Shown: positions 11,081 through 23,274 of the stretch, piece by piece
Position numbering within the stretch: the stretch's first letter is position 1
Layout: each line of letters begins with the position of its first letter
NCBI RefSeq assembly: GCF_050908995.1
Contig: NC_135126.1
Location: 13,950,001 to 14,014,000, forward strand
Source: Andrena cerasifolii
Taxonomy: Eukaryota; Arthropoda; Insecta; Hymenoptera; Andrenidae
Length of the DNA stretch: 64,000 nt
Reading direction: 5' to 3'
Translations under genes and position numbers: made by a program
The notes under the pieces: model-generated
Told to the model about the DNA's origin: nothing
Seen by the model: the letters and a program-made list of their open reading frames with translations, nothing else
Databases searched by the model: none

Positions 11081-13980
11081 TGGGGGGGTTAAATATTTAT
11101 GGATCTTGTGTAGTAGGCCATATGTTTGGGGTTTAATAGAGCATTCTGTATTTTTTAACACCCAGTTTAGTGTCGTTTACATAACTCCTTTTTTTTATAA
11201 ATTCTTTAATACTAATAGATAATAATACTTTCAGCTCCTTGTCTTAAAATGACGTCTCGGAGACGTCGTGCGATTTTATATTCCACCGTTGCGTATATAT
11301 GTAGAGCGTCAAGCGAAATTAAATAGTACGCTTTGATAGCAAGCTTGGAATTAAATTGGATGGCAAGGGGTGAATGTCCTCAAAATGCAGGTTTTGCTTG
11401 GAAATGCACACGTGCAAAGTATAGTATTTCATAAAAAATAACGATAAAATGTACGAGCCTTGTCTGCTGAAGTAATAATAATAATCTCGGACGTAAATAG
11501 GTAGATATGTAATTTATGAAATGTGCCTCCCAGTAAGTAGTATTTCCAGAAATAAATACGGCCCAAAACCGTCAACATTTATAACATATCATTGCTGAAA
11601 TTATTCAATTATTTTACACTCTTCGAATACATTCTTCAGTCGTATTTTCCGGGTTTGCTTCTCGAAAATTCTATCAAGTAATGCAGCGTTTAATTTTGTC
11701 GTTGGCAGCTTACCGCGGGGAGCAGTAAACGAATGAAATTAAAAAATCACTCAGGGAAACGTGGTTGACAAAGTCACGTTTGTGCACCTACTAATTAGCC
11801 GAGGAGTGTTTTTCCTCGGAAGAGAGCATTTTTTTCCTTTTCCCTTTTGGTCGAAAGATAAAGTTCTGTGGCTTGGAACGCAAGTGCTTCCGGAGTTGCG
11901 TTCACGCGAGCCTGTGTTTTATTTTTCGTCGTCGCTGACGAGCGAATTTCATTTTTAAAATATCGCGGGGGCCTTTAAGAAACATTTCGCGCTAATAAAG
12001 CATCGAGTTCGGTCGGTAACGTTCTTTGGAAATATTCGTGGATATCTTCCGAAATTTGCCTCTCTACTTCAATAATTCTACGAGTAACGGAGGAACATTA
12101 TGGTGGAACCATAACGGATTTACATCCCTTCCGAACCACAAAATTCTGTTCATAAAATGGATTCTTGAATTTCCATTGTATTTTTAAACAGAACTACCAG
12201 GCTGTGAAATGTGTAACTGTGTATTTGGCAGCTGTCGCTGAAAGTACCGATAAAAGTGTATCCAATGATGACAGAAATTCCGATATTAATGCAAAGAGGA
12301 AGCAGAATATTACATCAATTATTGTTGATGTTGAATTCAGTACAATAGCTTTTAGAACATAAAATTGGAGGAATAAGTAAGTACGTATGAGTTTATTCAC
12401 CGACAGACGGTATAAGATTGATATATTCTTAACCAATCTTAATGTCACAAGAAGCTTCCTATTAATATTGGAACTAGGAGAAATATTTATACAATCCTTT
12501 CGTGTAGTCTCGTGTAATGACTGATTGGAAGCTAATACCTATTATTTTCGTTTAAAGAATAACTTTCTTTCGATAAAATTTCTGTAGACTAGAATCATTG
12601 CGTGCTTTCCATTCAACGTGCTTAGGCAAATTTGTAACTTTCTATTACCTTCCCTATAAATTGCAGCATAGGTACATACATACCTGCATCGAACGATGTT
12701 CCCTAAGATAAATGTGACAGAGGTTCTACGTGAACCTAGCTCACCGTAGTTTCAGATAAAATTAACTGCTCAAGCACGCAAGGAAAGCATAGTTAATTTG
12801 TTCACATCTAAGCGATAATTTTCAGGGTGAATTGGGATTAGCAATTAAACAGTAACGTAACTTTGCATAGATCTAACCGCTTTTCTTACCATTAGTTATC
12901 GAATTTCGCAGGCTTGCGTGCTGCTTCAGAATTTGCTGCTGTAACAGTGTACCTACGTTTTAAATAGTCGAATTAGATGCGAAATATAATTTTCGACTGC
13001 AGCTGAACGCGCGCGGATTACATGTGCAGGTATCTCCGTAAATACGTTGGAAAATCTCGTCTCCTGTTACTGTTTCATGAACATACAGCACACATTATTA
13101 ATTACTCTGATAGAAAAGTTCCTCGGCGAAGAAAAAGCAGTGTGTACCCTTTCAAATCGAAATTCTAAAGCTCGTACCGTTGCACGAGCGAATCAGCTGA
13201 ATGCAGTCACAGAATTCGATGGGACCATCCGCGACGAAATTAAATCGCGTTCGATTCAATTTCACACCCAATCCAGAATAATATCTGTGCTTCGATTAAA
13301 TTTAGTGCAACGCTGATTCGTCGATCGGCGTTCCCTTCTTTCCGTTTTTCTCTCTGTTAACGGGAACAAGTTCGGCCGCGACACTCGTGCGGTAACCAAA
13401 ATATAGGACAAGTCGCGCGCCGGCGAACCTTCATCTCGGGTAATCGAAGCTGAAAATGGAGGGAGAGAAAAAAAATGAGGCAGTAATAATCGTGGGTGCG
13501 TGCAACGACTGCTTCGCTCGTATGCGACGCACGATGGAAATCTCCATCCAGAGATGGATATCGAAAGCGAGGAAAATCGTGGGCTTCGGTGCTCGACGAT
13601 GCGAGCACGTTGGGTAAATATCGATTTGTGTTAACACTTTAAGGACTGGTCCCGTGCTAGCGCGCACCTGAATTCCCTGAAAATCCTCGCGTCTCTGTGC
13701 ATGTGACAGAAAACTTTCGAAATAAAAAAGAACGGTGCTAAGCGTCACGGACAATGGAAACGTGTTAGCTTAGGTATGTAAAATGGTGCAAGTATGTAAC
13801 CTGTTAAGTGGAAACGACGAGTTAACTTGCCACGTGAAAGTCACTCGATTTTTAATAAATCGAGTTATCTCTCTGTAAAAATGTAATAATTGCACTGCTC
13901 CCGGAATAGCAAATCGTCAAATCCATTACTTTTCCCATCTCATATCAGGGATTCTAATAAAACTGAGATATGGCGTAGTC
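11081..13980. other. Non-coding stretch
   Basis: No gene is supported over about 2.9 kb. The segment 13200-13620 is moderately CpG-rich with open frames on both strands and may be a regulatory block. A possible single-ended R1-like fragment lies near 11369-11398 (GAATGTCCTCAAAATGCAGG). Short frames such as 12165-12362 show no recognisable product. Confidence 0.5.
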
Positions 13981-14160
13981 CACGCGAAAGGAAGAGGGGT
14001 TTATGTCCTCATTTTGCTGATTTACAATTTTTTTAAAAAATACCGAATGTTGAAGTTTCTAATTATTATCTCTTTTCGTAGAAACAAGATCTATAAATTA
14101 ATTTTTATATATAATATCAAACGAATGAAATTCAGTCCTCCTTTGTTTCAATCGAGAAGG
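13981..14160. repeat. R1 palindromic repeat, copy 2 (diverged)
   Basis: The left arm contains GGGTTTATGTCCTCATTTTG. The central segment with GAAACAAGATCTATAAAT aligns with GAAAACAAGCTCTATAAAT of copy 1 at 6882-6900, which establishes homology beyond the arms. The right arm is weakly complementary to the left. It lies about 140 bp upstream of the second mariner MITE. Confidence 0.5.
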
Positions 14161-15043
14161 ATTGGCCTTTCTAAATAAATTTCGTCGATCTACTTACTAC
14201 GCTACACGTATCGTTACTCATTTTTAAATAGCCAATTTAATAAAATATATAACGGACGTCTGTGGTTAAAAAATGATCTGATCCTGAAAATAATTTTATG
14301 GTAGGGGAGACCGGGGCTAAAAGTTCCGGGGGTAAGTTGTTCCGACGGCTCTATCTTCGAAATAAAAAGAGCGTTGTACTTTAAATTATTTTTTCCGCGT
14401 GAGTTGATCACGCCACTCTGTCGCCCACTATAATAGCGTCCGCGACAGCGATTCGTGTGGTTGTAAGCAAGGACCTATTAGTCGCGTACCAGATAAGTAA
14501 AAATTTTTCTATCATTACTTTTTGGTCTATTTCAATTATTTAACGTCGATATTATAGATTGAATCGTTCTTATATATCAAATGACATTTAAGAACATGGT
14601 GTAATAGTGTTTATCGTTTGAATACATGTATAAGCAGAATAGTCTTTGAAATTGCTACATGTGTCGGTAGGGGCTAGTTGTTACCGTGACTTGGGGCACG
14701 TTGTTACCGTAAAAACTTGCCCCGCCGCAAATAGGTCTGTGAAGATAGCACCCCCAAATTCGATTTTTAAAAGAAACTAAACGGCATTCGTTTGTTCATC
14801 GTATGCCCACGTTTGTCCATAAAAAATTTTCGTTTGCCCAGAATTTAAATAAAAAATAAAAACCGCGAAAGAATGGGTATAGATGAAGCGATCGGGTTAA
14901 AGTTCGATTATTCTCGAAAATATTATCAAAATCGTTCTTTCAACGGTGCAGTTCGCTAGTTTAGATGTAGAAGAGATTTGCCCATGCATTAATTTCGTAT
15001 GCCCACCCTCCAGAATCGAATTATTAATAAAGATAGCCAAGAA

Positions 15044-15210
15044 GTGCGTCGTTGGAAAGAATTCGAGACTATCGCAGACATCTGTTTACGTTTCGGCAGT
15101 GGCACTCGGCGCTGCTACCCTTTAGGGTATCAACACTGCGTGTCGTCATCGAACGTGCCGAAACGTAAACAGATGTCTGCGATACCCTCGAATTCCTTCC
15201 AACGACGCAC
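15044..15210. repeat. Internal long hairpin inside the nested element
   Basis: About 57 bases from 15044 pair with the reverse complement of about 15152-15210, including the exactly shared stretch CAGACATCTGTTTACG. The loop is about 50 bases. This hairpin is separate from the element's terminal arms, so the element is a palindrome within a palindrome. Confidence 0.8.
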
Positions 15211-15339
15211 GAAAGTCAGTCGGTCTACAGAGTTCGGACGCAACTCTTGCAAGACCGTGCATTCATTTACGGTTTGTGAAGTAACTGTGAGATTATATTA
15301 TTTTCCGTTGTGCGATATCATTGCGGTAATTAGTGAAAA

Positions 15340-15520
15340 ATGACTAGAAAACCACTCTGGTGATATTCTGCACATGCTGCAGATGTGTGAAAAGTGTGAA
15401 GTGTTCGATGAGCGATACAAATTTAAGTGTCGTTCCAATAAAGTGAGAAAGAAGTGTGTGCAACATTTTTTGGATAACATGTCACCAAACACCTTCAACC
15501 TTTACGGTAAGTACAATTGA
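15340..15520 (+). pseudogene. Candidate captured exon within the nested element
   Basis: An open frame from about 15340 ends in TGA at about 15520. A likely 3' splice site (ATGCTGCAG, AG at 15381-15382) precedes ATG at 15383, and a consensus 5' splice site (TTTACG then GTAAGT, GT at 15507) follows. The 124-base segment between them encodes 41 residues with a Cys-x2-Cys-x10-Cys-x8-Cys spacing and many Lys/Arg, which could be a small zinc-binding fold. I do not recognise the source gene. Non-autonomous elements with inverted ends are known to capture host exons (Pack-type elements). Chance cannot be excluded at this length. Confidence 0.3.
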
Positions 15521-15566
15521 TTTTGATAATTCATTCGGGAAAAAACGAACGGAAAGGTATTCGGTT

Positions 15567-15911
15567 TAACGGGTACCGCACTTCTTGGCTATCTTTATTA
15601 ATAATTCGATTCTGGAGGGTGGGCATACGAAATTAATGGATGGGCAAATCTCTTCTACATCTGGACAAACGATATGCATCGTTGAAAGAACGATTTTGAT
15701 AATATTTTCCAGAAAAATCGAACTTTAACGCGATCGCTTTAACGGGTACCGCACTTCTTGGCTATCTTCATTAATAATTCGATTCTGAAGGGTGGGCATA
15801 CGAAATTAATGGATGCGCAAATCTCTTCTACATCTAAACTAACGAATTGCACTGTTGAAAGAACGATTTTGATAATATTTTCGAGAATAATCGAACTTTA
15901 ACGCGATCGCT
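15567..15911 (+). repeat. Tandem duplication of about 172 bp in the right arm
   Basis: The units 15567-15737 and 15738-15911 both begin TTTAACGGGTACCGCAC and both end near TAACGCGATCGCTT, with scattered substitutions. A single equivalent occurs in the left arm. The duplication therefore arose after the foldback formed and explains why the right arm is longer. Confidence 0.85.
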
Positions 15912-16679
15912 TCATCTATACCCATGTTTTCGCGGTTTTTATTTTTTATTTAAATTCTGGAGGGTGGGCAAATGAAATCTGAGAGTGGGCAAACGTGGCC
16001 AGATCGGGTATATTCGTATCCTTCTTTTAAAAAATTGAAATGAATTCATCGTGAGTGATGAAGACAAATTTTTTATTTTGTTCATAACTTTTTTTGGAGG
16101 GTGGGCAAAAAAAAATTTTTTATGGGCAAACGTGGGCAAACGATGGACAAACGAATGCCGTTGAGTTTTTTCAAAAATTCGAATTTGGGGGTGCTATCGT
16201 CACAGACCTACCGCAAATGTATAAATTGTTTCCGCTGTGCTTTAAGATGCGAACATATGAATGAAAGGCGGAAAGGGACACGACTTCGATCGAAGTTATG
16301 CGTAAAGATAAATAAAAACTGTCGCTTTTGGTTTTCTTTTAAAGATAATACATTTTTGTTGGTCCGAACCTTCATAAATAACCATTATTAATAAAATTCT
16401 GCTTTATTTCATTAGAAAGTGAAATATTTCATTAAAAGGCAACTCTTATATCATAGTAACAACTTACCCCATATAGGGGTAAGAAGTTCCGCTTCGATCA
16501 GCCACAAATAAATTACTTTCTATGGGAAACCTATTACAATATATTAAACACAAGCATAAAATCAGAAGATATGATAAATTTAACAAGAAATTAGTCAATA
16601 GTGAAGAGAATAACTACATTATTTTCCAGTCATTTTTATGGTTTATCGAAATCGGAACTTTTAGCCCCGGCCTCCCCTA

Positions 16680-17916
16680 AAATAATGGTGAATGCTTTAT
16701 GAAATTAAACACGATAATAGCTTATGTTTATTACATTGGTACGTTCAGTATTTGTTTATTTTCCTATAAGGTGTATACAAATGTTTGGCCATGTGCTCAT
16801 CGAAATTATATCCCGGTACTGCACACCTACTCGAATTATGTTCTTCGCACAGCGCCTCGATTTATTTACTTATTCGTACTCTCCACTCTGCCTTTCGAAA
16901 ACGATATTAACGCGAAGGGCAGGACCATGAAACAAAAGAGGCAGGGTATTCAAAGGATACCTACAGATGGAATGGTCGCTCAGTGACTGCGACCAGTTAA
17001 AATTCCCCTGCCTGGGTATAGGACGGATGGATCTCGAGCTGGTGAATTCTCCGACATCCCAGGCCTGTCGTTAGAACGTTAAAACACAATCTGACACCCT
17101 CGGTCCAGGCGACTGCTTTACGCCCTTGTTCGCCTCCCTTTCTTCGTCCTTCATTTCGGCCGCATCCACTCTGCAACGAAATTAGCGGAAGACCGCGCGA
17201 AATTTCCAGGAAAAACCCAACTGGCGCGCGACATCAAGGCATTTTAATCGGCTTTGATCCAACAGCGTATCGCGATTAACGTACCGATTAAACGTTATGA
17301 ATATTTCTCGAGAACGACGGCGTGCCACCCCCATCTTTCCCCCCTCCCGGCTGACGGCCGATATTATACGAATTATTTAAATTGTTCCGAAGAGTGCACG
17401 CTGCACGCTCGCCGACCGTGTGCGCATCAATTTGCCCGCGTCTATTTAATATTAATGCACGCGCCCCGAAATCGTGTCACTGCGCATTTTTCGTTCGACA
17501 CGGAATACCGCGCCCCCGAAACTGCTCTGAAACGAGAGATTTCTATTATATTGTTCGACGTTTATAAAATTTATTGGGTACGAGTGGAATGCCTGATGAA
17601 CCGTGCGCTTTAACGTATTCGCGAGACAACTTGCGCGTACGGAAGGACATTCATCGATCACTGTACGCAATCAGCGTGCTCGCGGTTCGTGGCATTCACG
17701 GAGGGTAGAATCGTCGAAGCGTTCGACTTTCAGCTGGAACTGATAAAAGTTGTTGATGACGGTTCAGGAGGGACTCGGAGACATGGAAATTTTTCGTCGC
17801 AGAAAGTATTTGGTCACCATCCTCCTAACCCTCGAGTTCTCTCTTCAAGTATTACACTTCGATCCATCGAAAATCATGTCTCTTTAACGAACAGTGTCGT
17901 ACGAAGTATGAAAGTT
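16680..17916. other. Non-coding stretch with CpG block 17040-17700
   Basis: No gene is supported. The CpG-rich part contains overlapping plus and minus frames (for example 17254-17613, 119 codons) whose products are Arg/Pro/Ala-rich in the manner of translated CpG DNA. I regard the block as probable regulatory sequence. Confidence 0.5.
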
Positions 17917-17920
17917 TCAA

Positions 17921-18356
17921 CCCTTCGTTCGCATACCTCTTTTTTCGATCAATTTTGACATACCTGGGTGACTCACACCCAGAGCAATATTTTTGAGCGA
18001 CTGCCATTCTCATCTAAATAATCCAATCGTTATGAAAAAAATCACGGGTCTTTCTCAAGGTCTCTAGAATACATTCCAATACTTTTATTATTGAAATTTT
18101 ATCACAGTTTTCGTGGAAAAATTCTAAATTGCCATACGTTGAGAAAAAACGAAGAAATTCTTTAAAAAGTTATAACTTTTACAGATTTCAATATTAGAAG
18201 CTAAAAATCTACAGAGTTGTTGTTCAGATATAATATTTTAAGAAAAACTGTAGTTTATAAGTCGGCTTTGGAGAAAAGGTAATTATTTTGCGTATGGAAG
18301 GTACACAGCGTCAAATCAGTTCACGGGTGGCTCACACCCAGAGTGTCAGTGAAGGG
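17921..18356 (+). mobile_element. PiggyBac-type MITE, copy 1 (436 bp)
   Basis: The element starts CCCTTCGTTCG and ends CAGTGAAGGG, and is followed by TTAA at 18357-18360. The left flank is TCAA (17917-17920), a one-base change from the TTAA target duplication of piggyBac elements. Both subterminal regions carry CTCACACCCAGAG. It aligns throughout in inverse orientation with 22774-23270, which has TTAA on both sides. No transposase is present. Confidence 0.8.
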
Positions 18357-19353
18357 TTAATTTCATGCCACTGACACAGGAATATCGAATGTCGAAAGCT
18401 AAAGTGACATTTTAAAACGAGATGCTAGGGAAATTATTAAAAATGAAGAATTACGAAAAATGTAGAAGAAAAGTTTTCGTACCTTCTACCATGTATGTAC
18501 CTACTATTTCCTCCCTCCACCGCGATATCAATAACAAACGCAATTATAAAGGTACCCGAATCACACCCGACAAAGGCTACAGAGTCGCGCAACGTTACTA
18601 ATTGCTCAACTAATGCAAGGCTTTGTTAGTTGTTCCATTATGCCGAACAATTCCTGACGACACAGGCTAGTTTCCAAATACGCGTGCACGTCGTTCGCAA
18701 AACCGGCGGACATAATTACCATTACATCTCTGACCGTGATAATCGATGTGACGGGAACGCGCGCCACCGGGCACCGATAGAAAATACGGAACCGCGATAC
18801 CATAACAGCTCGCGGAGCTAATACTGGATTAAGTATTCCCCTTTTGATTGAAATCGGCTGAATCTGCTGCAGCCGAATGAATTAGCCGGCGCGTCGCGTC
18901 GCTGCGGTACCGCGCGCGTAAACGAAAGTAGAGTATTATCGTAATACGAATTTAAACTCGTCGGATATTAACAGGGATCGGGCCATCGAACATTCGGTGC
19001 TGGTTAAATACGATTTAGGCATTGCGCGTTATAAAGTTGTTAATTATAGACGGTGGATTAGCCGGGAGACAAAATGGTGCCGGACGCACTCGCCAGGCTG
19101 GATAATTCGCGCTGGATTATTCCGCGAACGGCGACGTTCCTACAGCGGACTGCACTCGAAACAAATCCAGCAACAAAAAAAACCGGGCGAAATAAAAATA
19201 AAACCGCCCCGAGGGTTCGCCTCCCGAGTAAACTTTCAATGTTTGAATTGCTGAATTTTCCGCGGACCTCGAAATTTATCCGTAACTGTCGTCTTTATCG
19301 GCGACCGTGGTCGCGAAAACTCATCGAAGGTTTTTAGAATTTATCGATACACT

Positions 19354-19391
19354 GGGGGAAAGGGGCGGCGGGGCGCAGGGGCGAGAGGGGG
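19354..19391 (+). other. G-quadruplex motif
   Basis: Five runs of four or five G (starting at 19354, 19362, 19370, 19378 and 19387) are separated by loops of three to five bases. This satisfies the usual G3+N1-7 pattern. It lies in the CpG-rich block and may contribute to regulatory or replication function, which is inference. Confidence 0.7.
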
Positions 19392-20454
19392 TGGAAGGGC
19401 GGACGCGAAACGTGACAGAATGGTCGGTTCTAATTAAAAGTGACTTAGGTCGGGTCTTCTCCCAGGGCTGGGAAACTAGTTTCGACGACTGGAGACGGAA
19501 AACTGTGGCGCGACAGCCGGCCGATTCGAGTTAAAATTCAATCTGCCGTCGTTGCCATCTATGTTCCGGTTGCACCTGTCGAATCTGGCCCGAGTTCACG
19601 GGAACGAAATTCAGAAAGAATCCGGATGTTCCGTATCTCATTGAAAATTCAGCGAATTCGCGCGCGCCTTCGATCCGCCCGCGTCTAGTTTAATCTTGTC
19701 GCTCTCAGATCGTGCGCCGGCGTCACATTTGCTTCAATGGAATTCTAATTGTTTCGTTTATACGCCTCCTGATCTCTACAATAGCGCTCAGTCGTCCAAA
19801 TTGCTCCTTTTATTCATCCACGACGCATCAACCGCCACGTTTCAATCTGAGATCAACGCATTCAGGTCTTCGCGACTCTAAATACTTGTTTTGATAGCTA
19901 GTGCAGCCGTGGCTCATTGTTTACTAACCACTGTTTAATTCGTCCATGTTAGAATTGGGATTCCCCTTTAATTGGCGAAGACGGGAATTTTTGGCCGCAC
20001 AGTAAATAGGCTCACTATTCGATAGAATACTTAATGTTTATTGATAGTAGGTATCACACACTTGAAATCAAAAGGTACAGACAGAAGTAACTTAACTCGG
20101 CGGGAGGCGCTACTAGGTAAAATTTACCACAGAGGCGCTAGTTGCGAAAATATGAAGACTGTTTGAGGTTTCGTTACAATTTTTTAAAGAACTTTAATAA
20201 AGATTTTAAGTTGTTTCATAAATTTTCTTTGATTCTTAAAACACTGTATTATAACGATTTTTCTAAATTTTAATATCTCTAACAGTTTATAACTTGCCTT
20301 TTAATAGTTCCGTAATAAATTCGTGTAACGCTTTTATTACCACGTCTGCACGCGAATCCTTGCTATAAGCAAAGTGTTATAATTAATTAAATTATCCAAC
20401 GATTGAAATAATTTTTGTTCCCGTTTCTCACAATATGCAAAGAATCTCGTCCAT

Positions 20455-20557
20455 TACGTCTTATTGTACAATTAGGCTCGCATTACTCCAGCACGGTTCC
20501 TATTTTTTGTTAATTGTACATGGAACGTAATAAAGATTTATTATTATTATTATTTTG
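20455..20557 (+). repeat. Possible LINE 3' tail with (TTA)n
   Basis: GTAATAAAGATTTATTATTA and the further TTA units at about 20529-20555 resemble the microsatellite tails at the 3' ends of several insect non-LTR retrotransposons. AATAAAG is a polyadenylation-like signal. Upstream there is no reverse-transcriptase coding, so at most this is a heavily 5'-truncated insertion. It could equally be a simple microsatellite. Confidence 0.25.
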
Positions 20558-20640
20558 CGATTACGAGCATTTGAACGGCTTCGCAGTCCACTGCACCCCA
20601 CAAAGACCCGAGAAGCAATAAAATCTAACGCAAACCCTAA

Positions 20641-22260
20641 CGAGGGGTGAAATATCTCATCTAAAATTAATTGCTTGTCGCCCGTTGCCGAAATCGACTG
20701 TTTCCTACCTCAAGCCGAGCATAAACGCCTCCAAGTGTTTTAAAGGCAATAGAACTATCACATTTATCACGATCCTCGGCGTAATTCAAAACGCCCGGAG
20801 TTTTCCGCGCCGGAAATGGCTCGGAAAGTTTTGCAATCTGAACGGTGGACAATCCAAACTCTGGCGGGGCATTTAATTCAAAATAGATCGGTAATTGTTC
20901 GGTCAATACTCTTCACGGTACGGTGACACTGTCGTCTTTCCTCCCCTTTCCAACCTGTCCGGGGGTTTTCATCAGCGTCCCGTCCACTGTACATTTCCGG
21001 CGATCCTGCCATTGTCCCCCGTTTATCGTGCACAAAACAACGACCCCGAGGTTCCGCCATTCTTCTCCATCTAAAATCGGCTTCTAAGCGTTACTCTACG
21101 TTGCTCGAATCTGCTCCCGGCCGCATTACTCATTGTTCTACCATGACCGTCGAGCGTCCTCCATTATCTGCTGGAACGTGGTCGGCAGGGATCCTGGCGG
21201 ACAACGGCCACGAGGATCCGCATTAAGGAGGATCCAAAGGGGTGGGAGGGGTGCGATGGCGAAACGAAAAATTGGTTTTCAGTTAAATTACGACAGTATC
21301 GTGATTCATGCACGAGGACGAAAGGGGTGGCTGGCAGGGGGGGGTTCGGGTGGGGGTTGAGATAGGGAGAGAGGGTTCGAAATGTAAACGGATCTTATCT
21401 CGGTCGATGAAGCACGCCGTTCGATATTCCGATACTTGCACCATCGCCATTACCGTTGGCTCCAAGGGTATCGGAGCCTGGCATAATGGAATTCCTCGTT
21501 ATATAAATTTCGGTGCACATTTTTCTGGCACCCATCGATCTCCCCGGTCTTCCATTTCCCCGGCCTTTCTCTTTTAAAGTCGACGTATGTACTAGGACCC
21601 CTTCCCCGGACACCCTGCTCGTCTCCACACCGAACCGATACCCTGTTTCCACTTCTAACCCACCCACGCGGCCCCTGCACCCCCGCGTTTTATTCCGTCT
21701 CCGCGAATGGCCTGTACCGGCTCCCCGACTGGACGCATTTCGAGAAGCACGGGGAAACGGAAATTCCATCGATAACTACGAAAATCCGGGGATCGTTTCT
21801 TTAAATGATTTTATCTCGCCGAACAAAATGCTTGGGGCCGATAAAAAGGGGGATTCCCGTCGATTAACTTCCGCTTCGCTTTTGTACGCCGTTCGCGAGC
21901 CGGCGAATGCCAGCTAGATCATCTCGAGAGCGGTACTTAGACGAGACCTTCGAGTGCCTCCCCGGATATCCGCGGGCCGAATATCTGAATGGTGACGTCA
22001 ATGGTTATCTGCGATATGGTTGCCCCGATACGATCGAACCGGATCGGCAGAGCGGACAGCATTTCGCGTATTTTGAGCGATCTTTGACCGTTGAATTTAA
22101 CGAACGATTGAGGCTAACGTCGAGCATATCGATGGCTTTCGTTGGATTTTTTGTTTTTCTTTGTTACCTCCCGTTTAATCCACAGTTCGAATTTATCTGG
22201 ATGGAGAAGTTATTTAAAGGAGGAACCGGGGAAAAGGTAGCCTGCCTTCATCCTTGATAT
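20641..22260. promoter_or_regulatory. Long CpG-rich block
   Basis: About 1.6 kb of CpG-rich DNA carries many overlapping frames on both strands (the longest are 134 codons at 21513-21917 plus and 124 codons at 21395-21769 minus). Mutual overlap and lack of motifs argue against coding. G-rich runs at 21323-21358 approach a quadruplex pattern. It contains dispersed element E at 21822-21910. The right flank after 22260 becomes T/G-leaning. A cluster of regulatory elements is the best reading. Confidence 0.4.
21822..21910 (+). repeat. CpG-rich dispersed element, copy E
   Basis: AACAAAATGCTTGGGG is followed by AAAAAGGGGGATTCCCG, TCGATTAACTTCCG and a pyrimidine/CpG tail. The order and spacing match copies C (36161) and D (37574). 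The shared core is GATTAA with flanking CG and TTCCG. All copies found are on the plus strand. Confidence 0.5.
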
Positions 22261-22773
22261 TCGAACGATATTTATTCGATGGATAAACATCCTATTCTTA
22301 TCAGAGAAACTTTTTATCTTTGTCATCGAATAAGGGTTTTATATTGATGGACATTTTTAATGGAAATTTATTTGAAAGCCAAAGGAAGCTTTATAAAGTT
22401 TTAACCACAGAGTTGGTTGCATCCTACAACGTTATTCATAGGGGAGTCATTTTTTTCCGTTTTTGTGTGATATCGTTTTTATTTGAAGTTTAAAGTCACA
22501 TCGACTGCATAAGTCATTACCGGCACAGCATCTTTGCATATTTCTTATAGATTCTATTATTTTTACAATATTTAATTACGTTTTCCTGGTATGATGTAGG
22601 TACAATATGTGCAAGTATCTATATCGGTGAGGTTATCATTACCTAATACTGGAATTTCTTCTTTATTGGTGATTTACTGTTTAAAATATGTGTATTTGTT
22701 AGTTTGGTGTGTCCGATTCTTATTCTGGTTATTATAAGTTGTTGCTTACGATTGAGGCCTGGGTGAGTTTTAA

Positions 22774-23270
22774 CCCTTCGTTGACATTCTGGATGTAAGC
22801 CACCCACAAACTGATTTTGACGCTCTGTACCGTTTTCAATACGTAGAATATGCTGGATATTCGTGGAATATCTCTTTTTTCTCAATTACCGAAATAGCCT
22901 ACCTTCTAAATGAATACCTTTTTTCCAAAGCCAACTTACAAACTATTTTTTTCTAAAAATATTATCTGTGAAATAGAACTCTGTAGATTTTTAGCTTCTA
23001 ATATTGAAATTTGTAAAAGTTACCATTTTTTTAAGATTTTTCTTCTTTTCTCGACATATGATAATCTAGATTTTTTTTTACATTTACTGTGATAAAATTT
23101 CAATGAAAAAACTATTAGAATACATTCTAGAGACCTCAACATTGACCCATGATTTTTTTCTTAACGATTGGATTCTTTAGATGAGAATAGCAGCCGTTAA
23201 AAAATTGCTTTGGGTGTGAGCCACCCAGTATGTCAAATTTGATCGAAAAAATAGCTGTGTCAACGAAGAG
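22774..23270 (-). mobile_element. PiggyBac-type MITE, copy 2 (497 bp)
   Basis: The ends CCCTTCGTTGACA and TGTCAACGAAGAG are inverted repeats, flanked on both sides by TTAA (22770-22773 and 23271-23274). This is the signature of the piggyBac superfamily. Relative to copy 1 (17921-18356) it is inverted. Shared internal stretches include TCTAGAATACATTC-like and TTTAGCTTCTAATATTGAAA segments. It is non-coding and, by its intact ends, the better preserved of the two. Confidence 0.88.
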
Positions 23271-23274
23271 TTAA

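Larger units (their letters stand above)
14732..16210. mobile_element. Nested foldback element with 7-bp target duplication
   Basis: The ends TAGGTCTGTGA and TCACAGACCTA are inverted repeats, directly flanked by CCGCAAA at 14725-14731 and 16211-16217. The inverted arms are long: about 310 bp on the left matches a right arm of more than 600 bp, enlarged by an internal tandem duplication and extra sequence. The arms repeat short motifs such as GTTTGCCCA and GCCCACCCTCC. Between the arms are a second hairpin (15044-15210) and a spliceable-looking open segment (15340-15520). No transposase is present. The superfamily is uncertain; a 7-8 bp duplication would be compatible with hAT-like elements. 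Confidence 0.8.
14304..16677. mobile_element. Mariner-type MITE, copy B, interrupted by a nested element
   Basis: The ends are GGGGAGACCGGGGCTAAAAG on the left and CTTTTAGCCCCGGCCTCCCC on the right, flanked by TA (14302-14303 and 16678-16679). Without the 1479-bp insertion and its 7-bp duplication the element would be about 888 bp, longer than copy A at 1615-2245, which lacks part of the middle. The unique middle has GTTGTTACCGT repeats but no transposase. Because it is longer, copy B may be closer to the ancestral element. Confidence 0.85.
18361..20640. other. Non-coding stretch with CpG block 18550-19720
   Basis: No gene is supported. The CpG block has many overlapping frames and a G-quadruplex motif (listed separately). 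From 19900 the sequence becomes AT-rich. The part just left of the next CpG block (20570-20640) is again A+C-biased. Confidence 0.5.
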
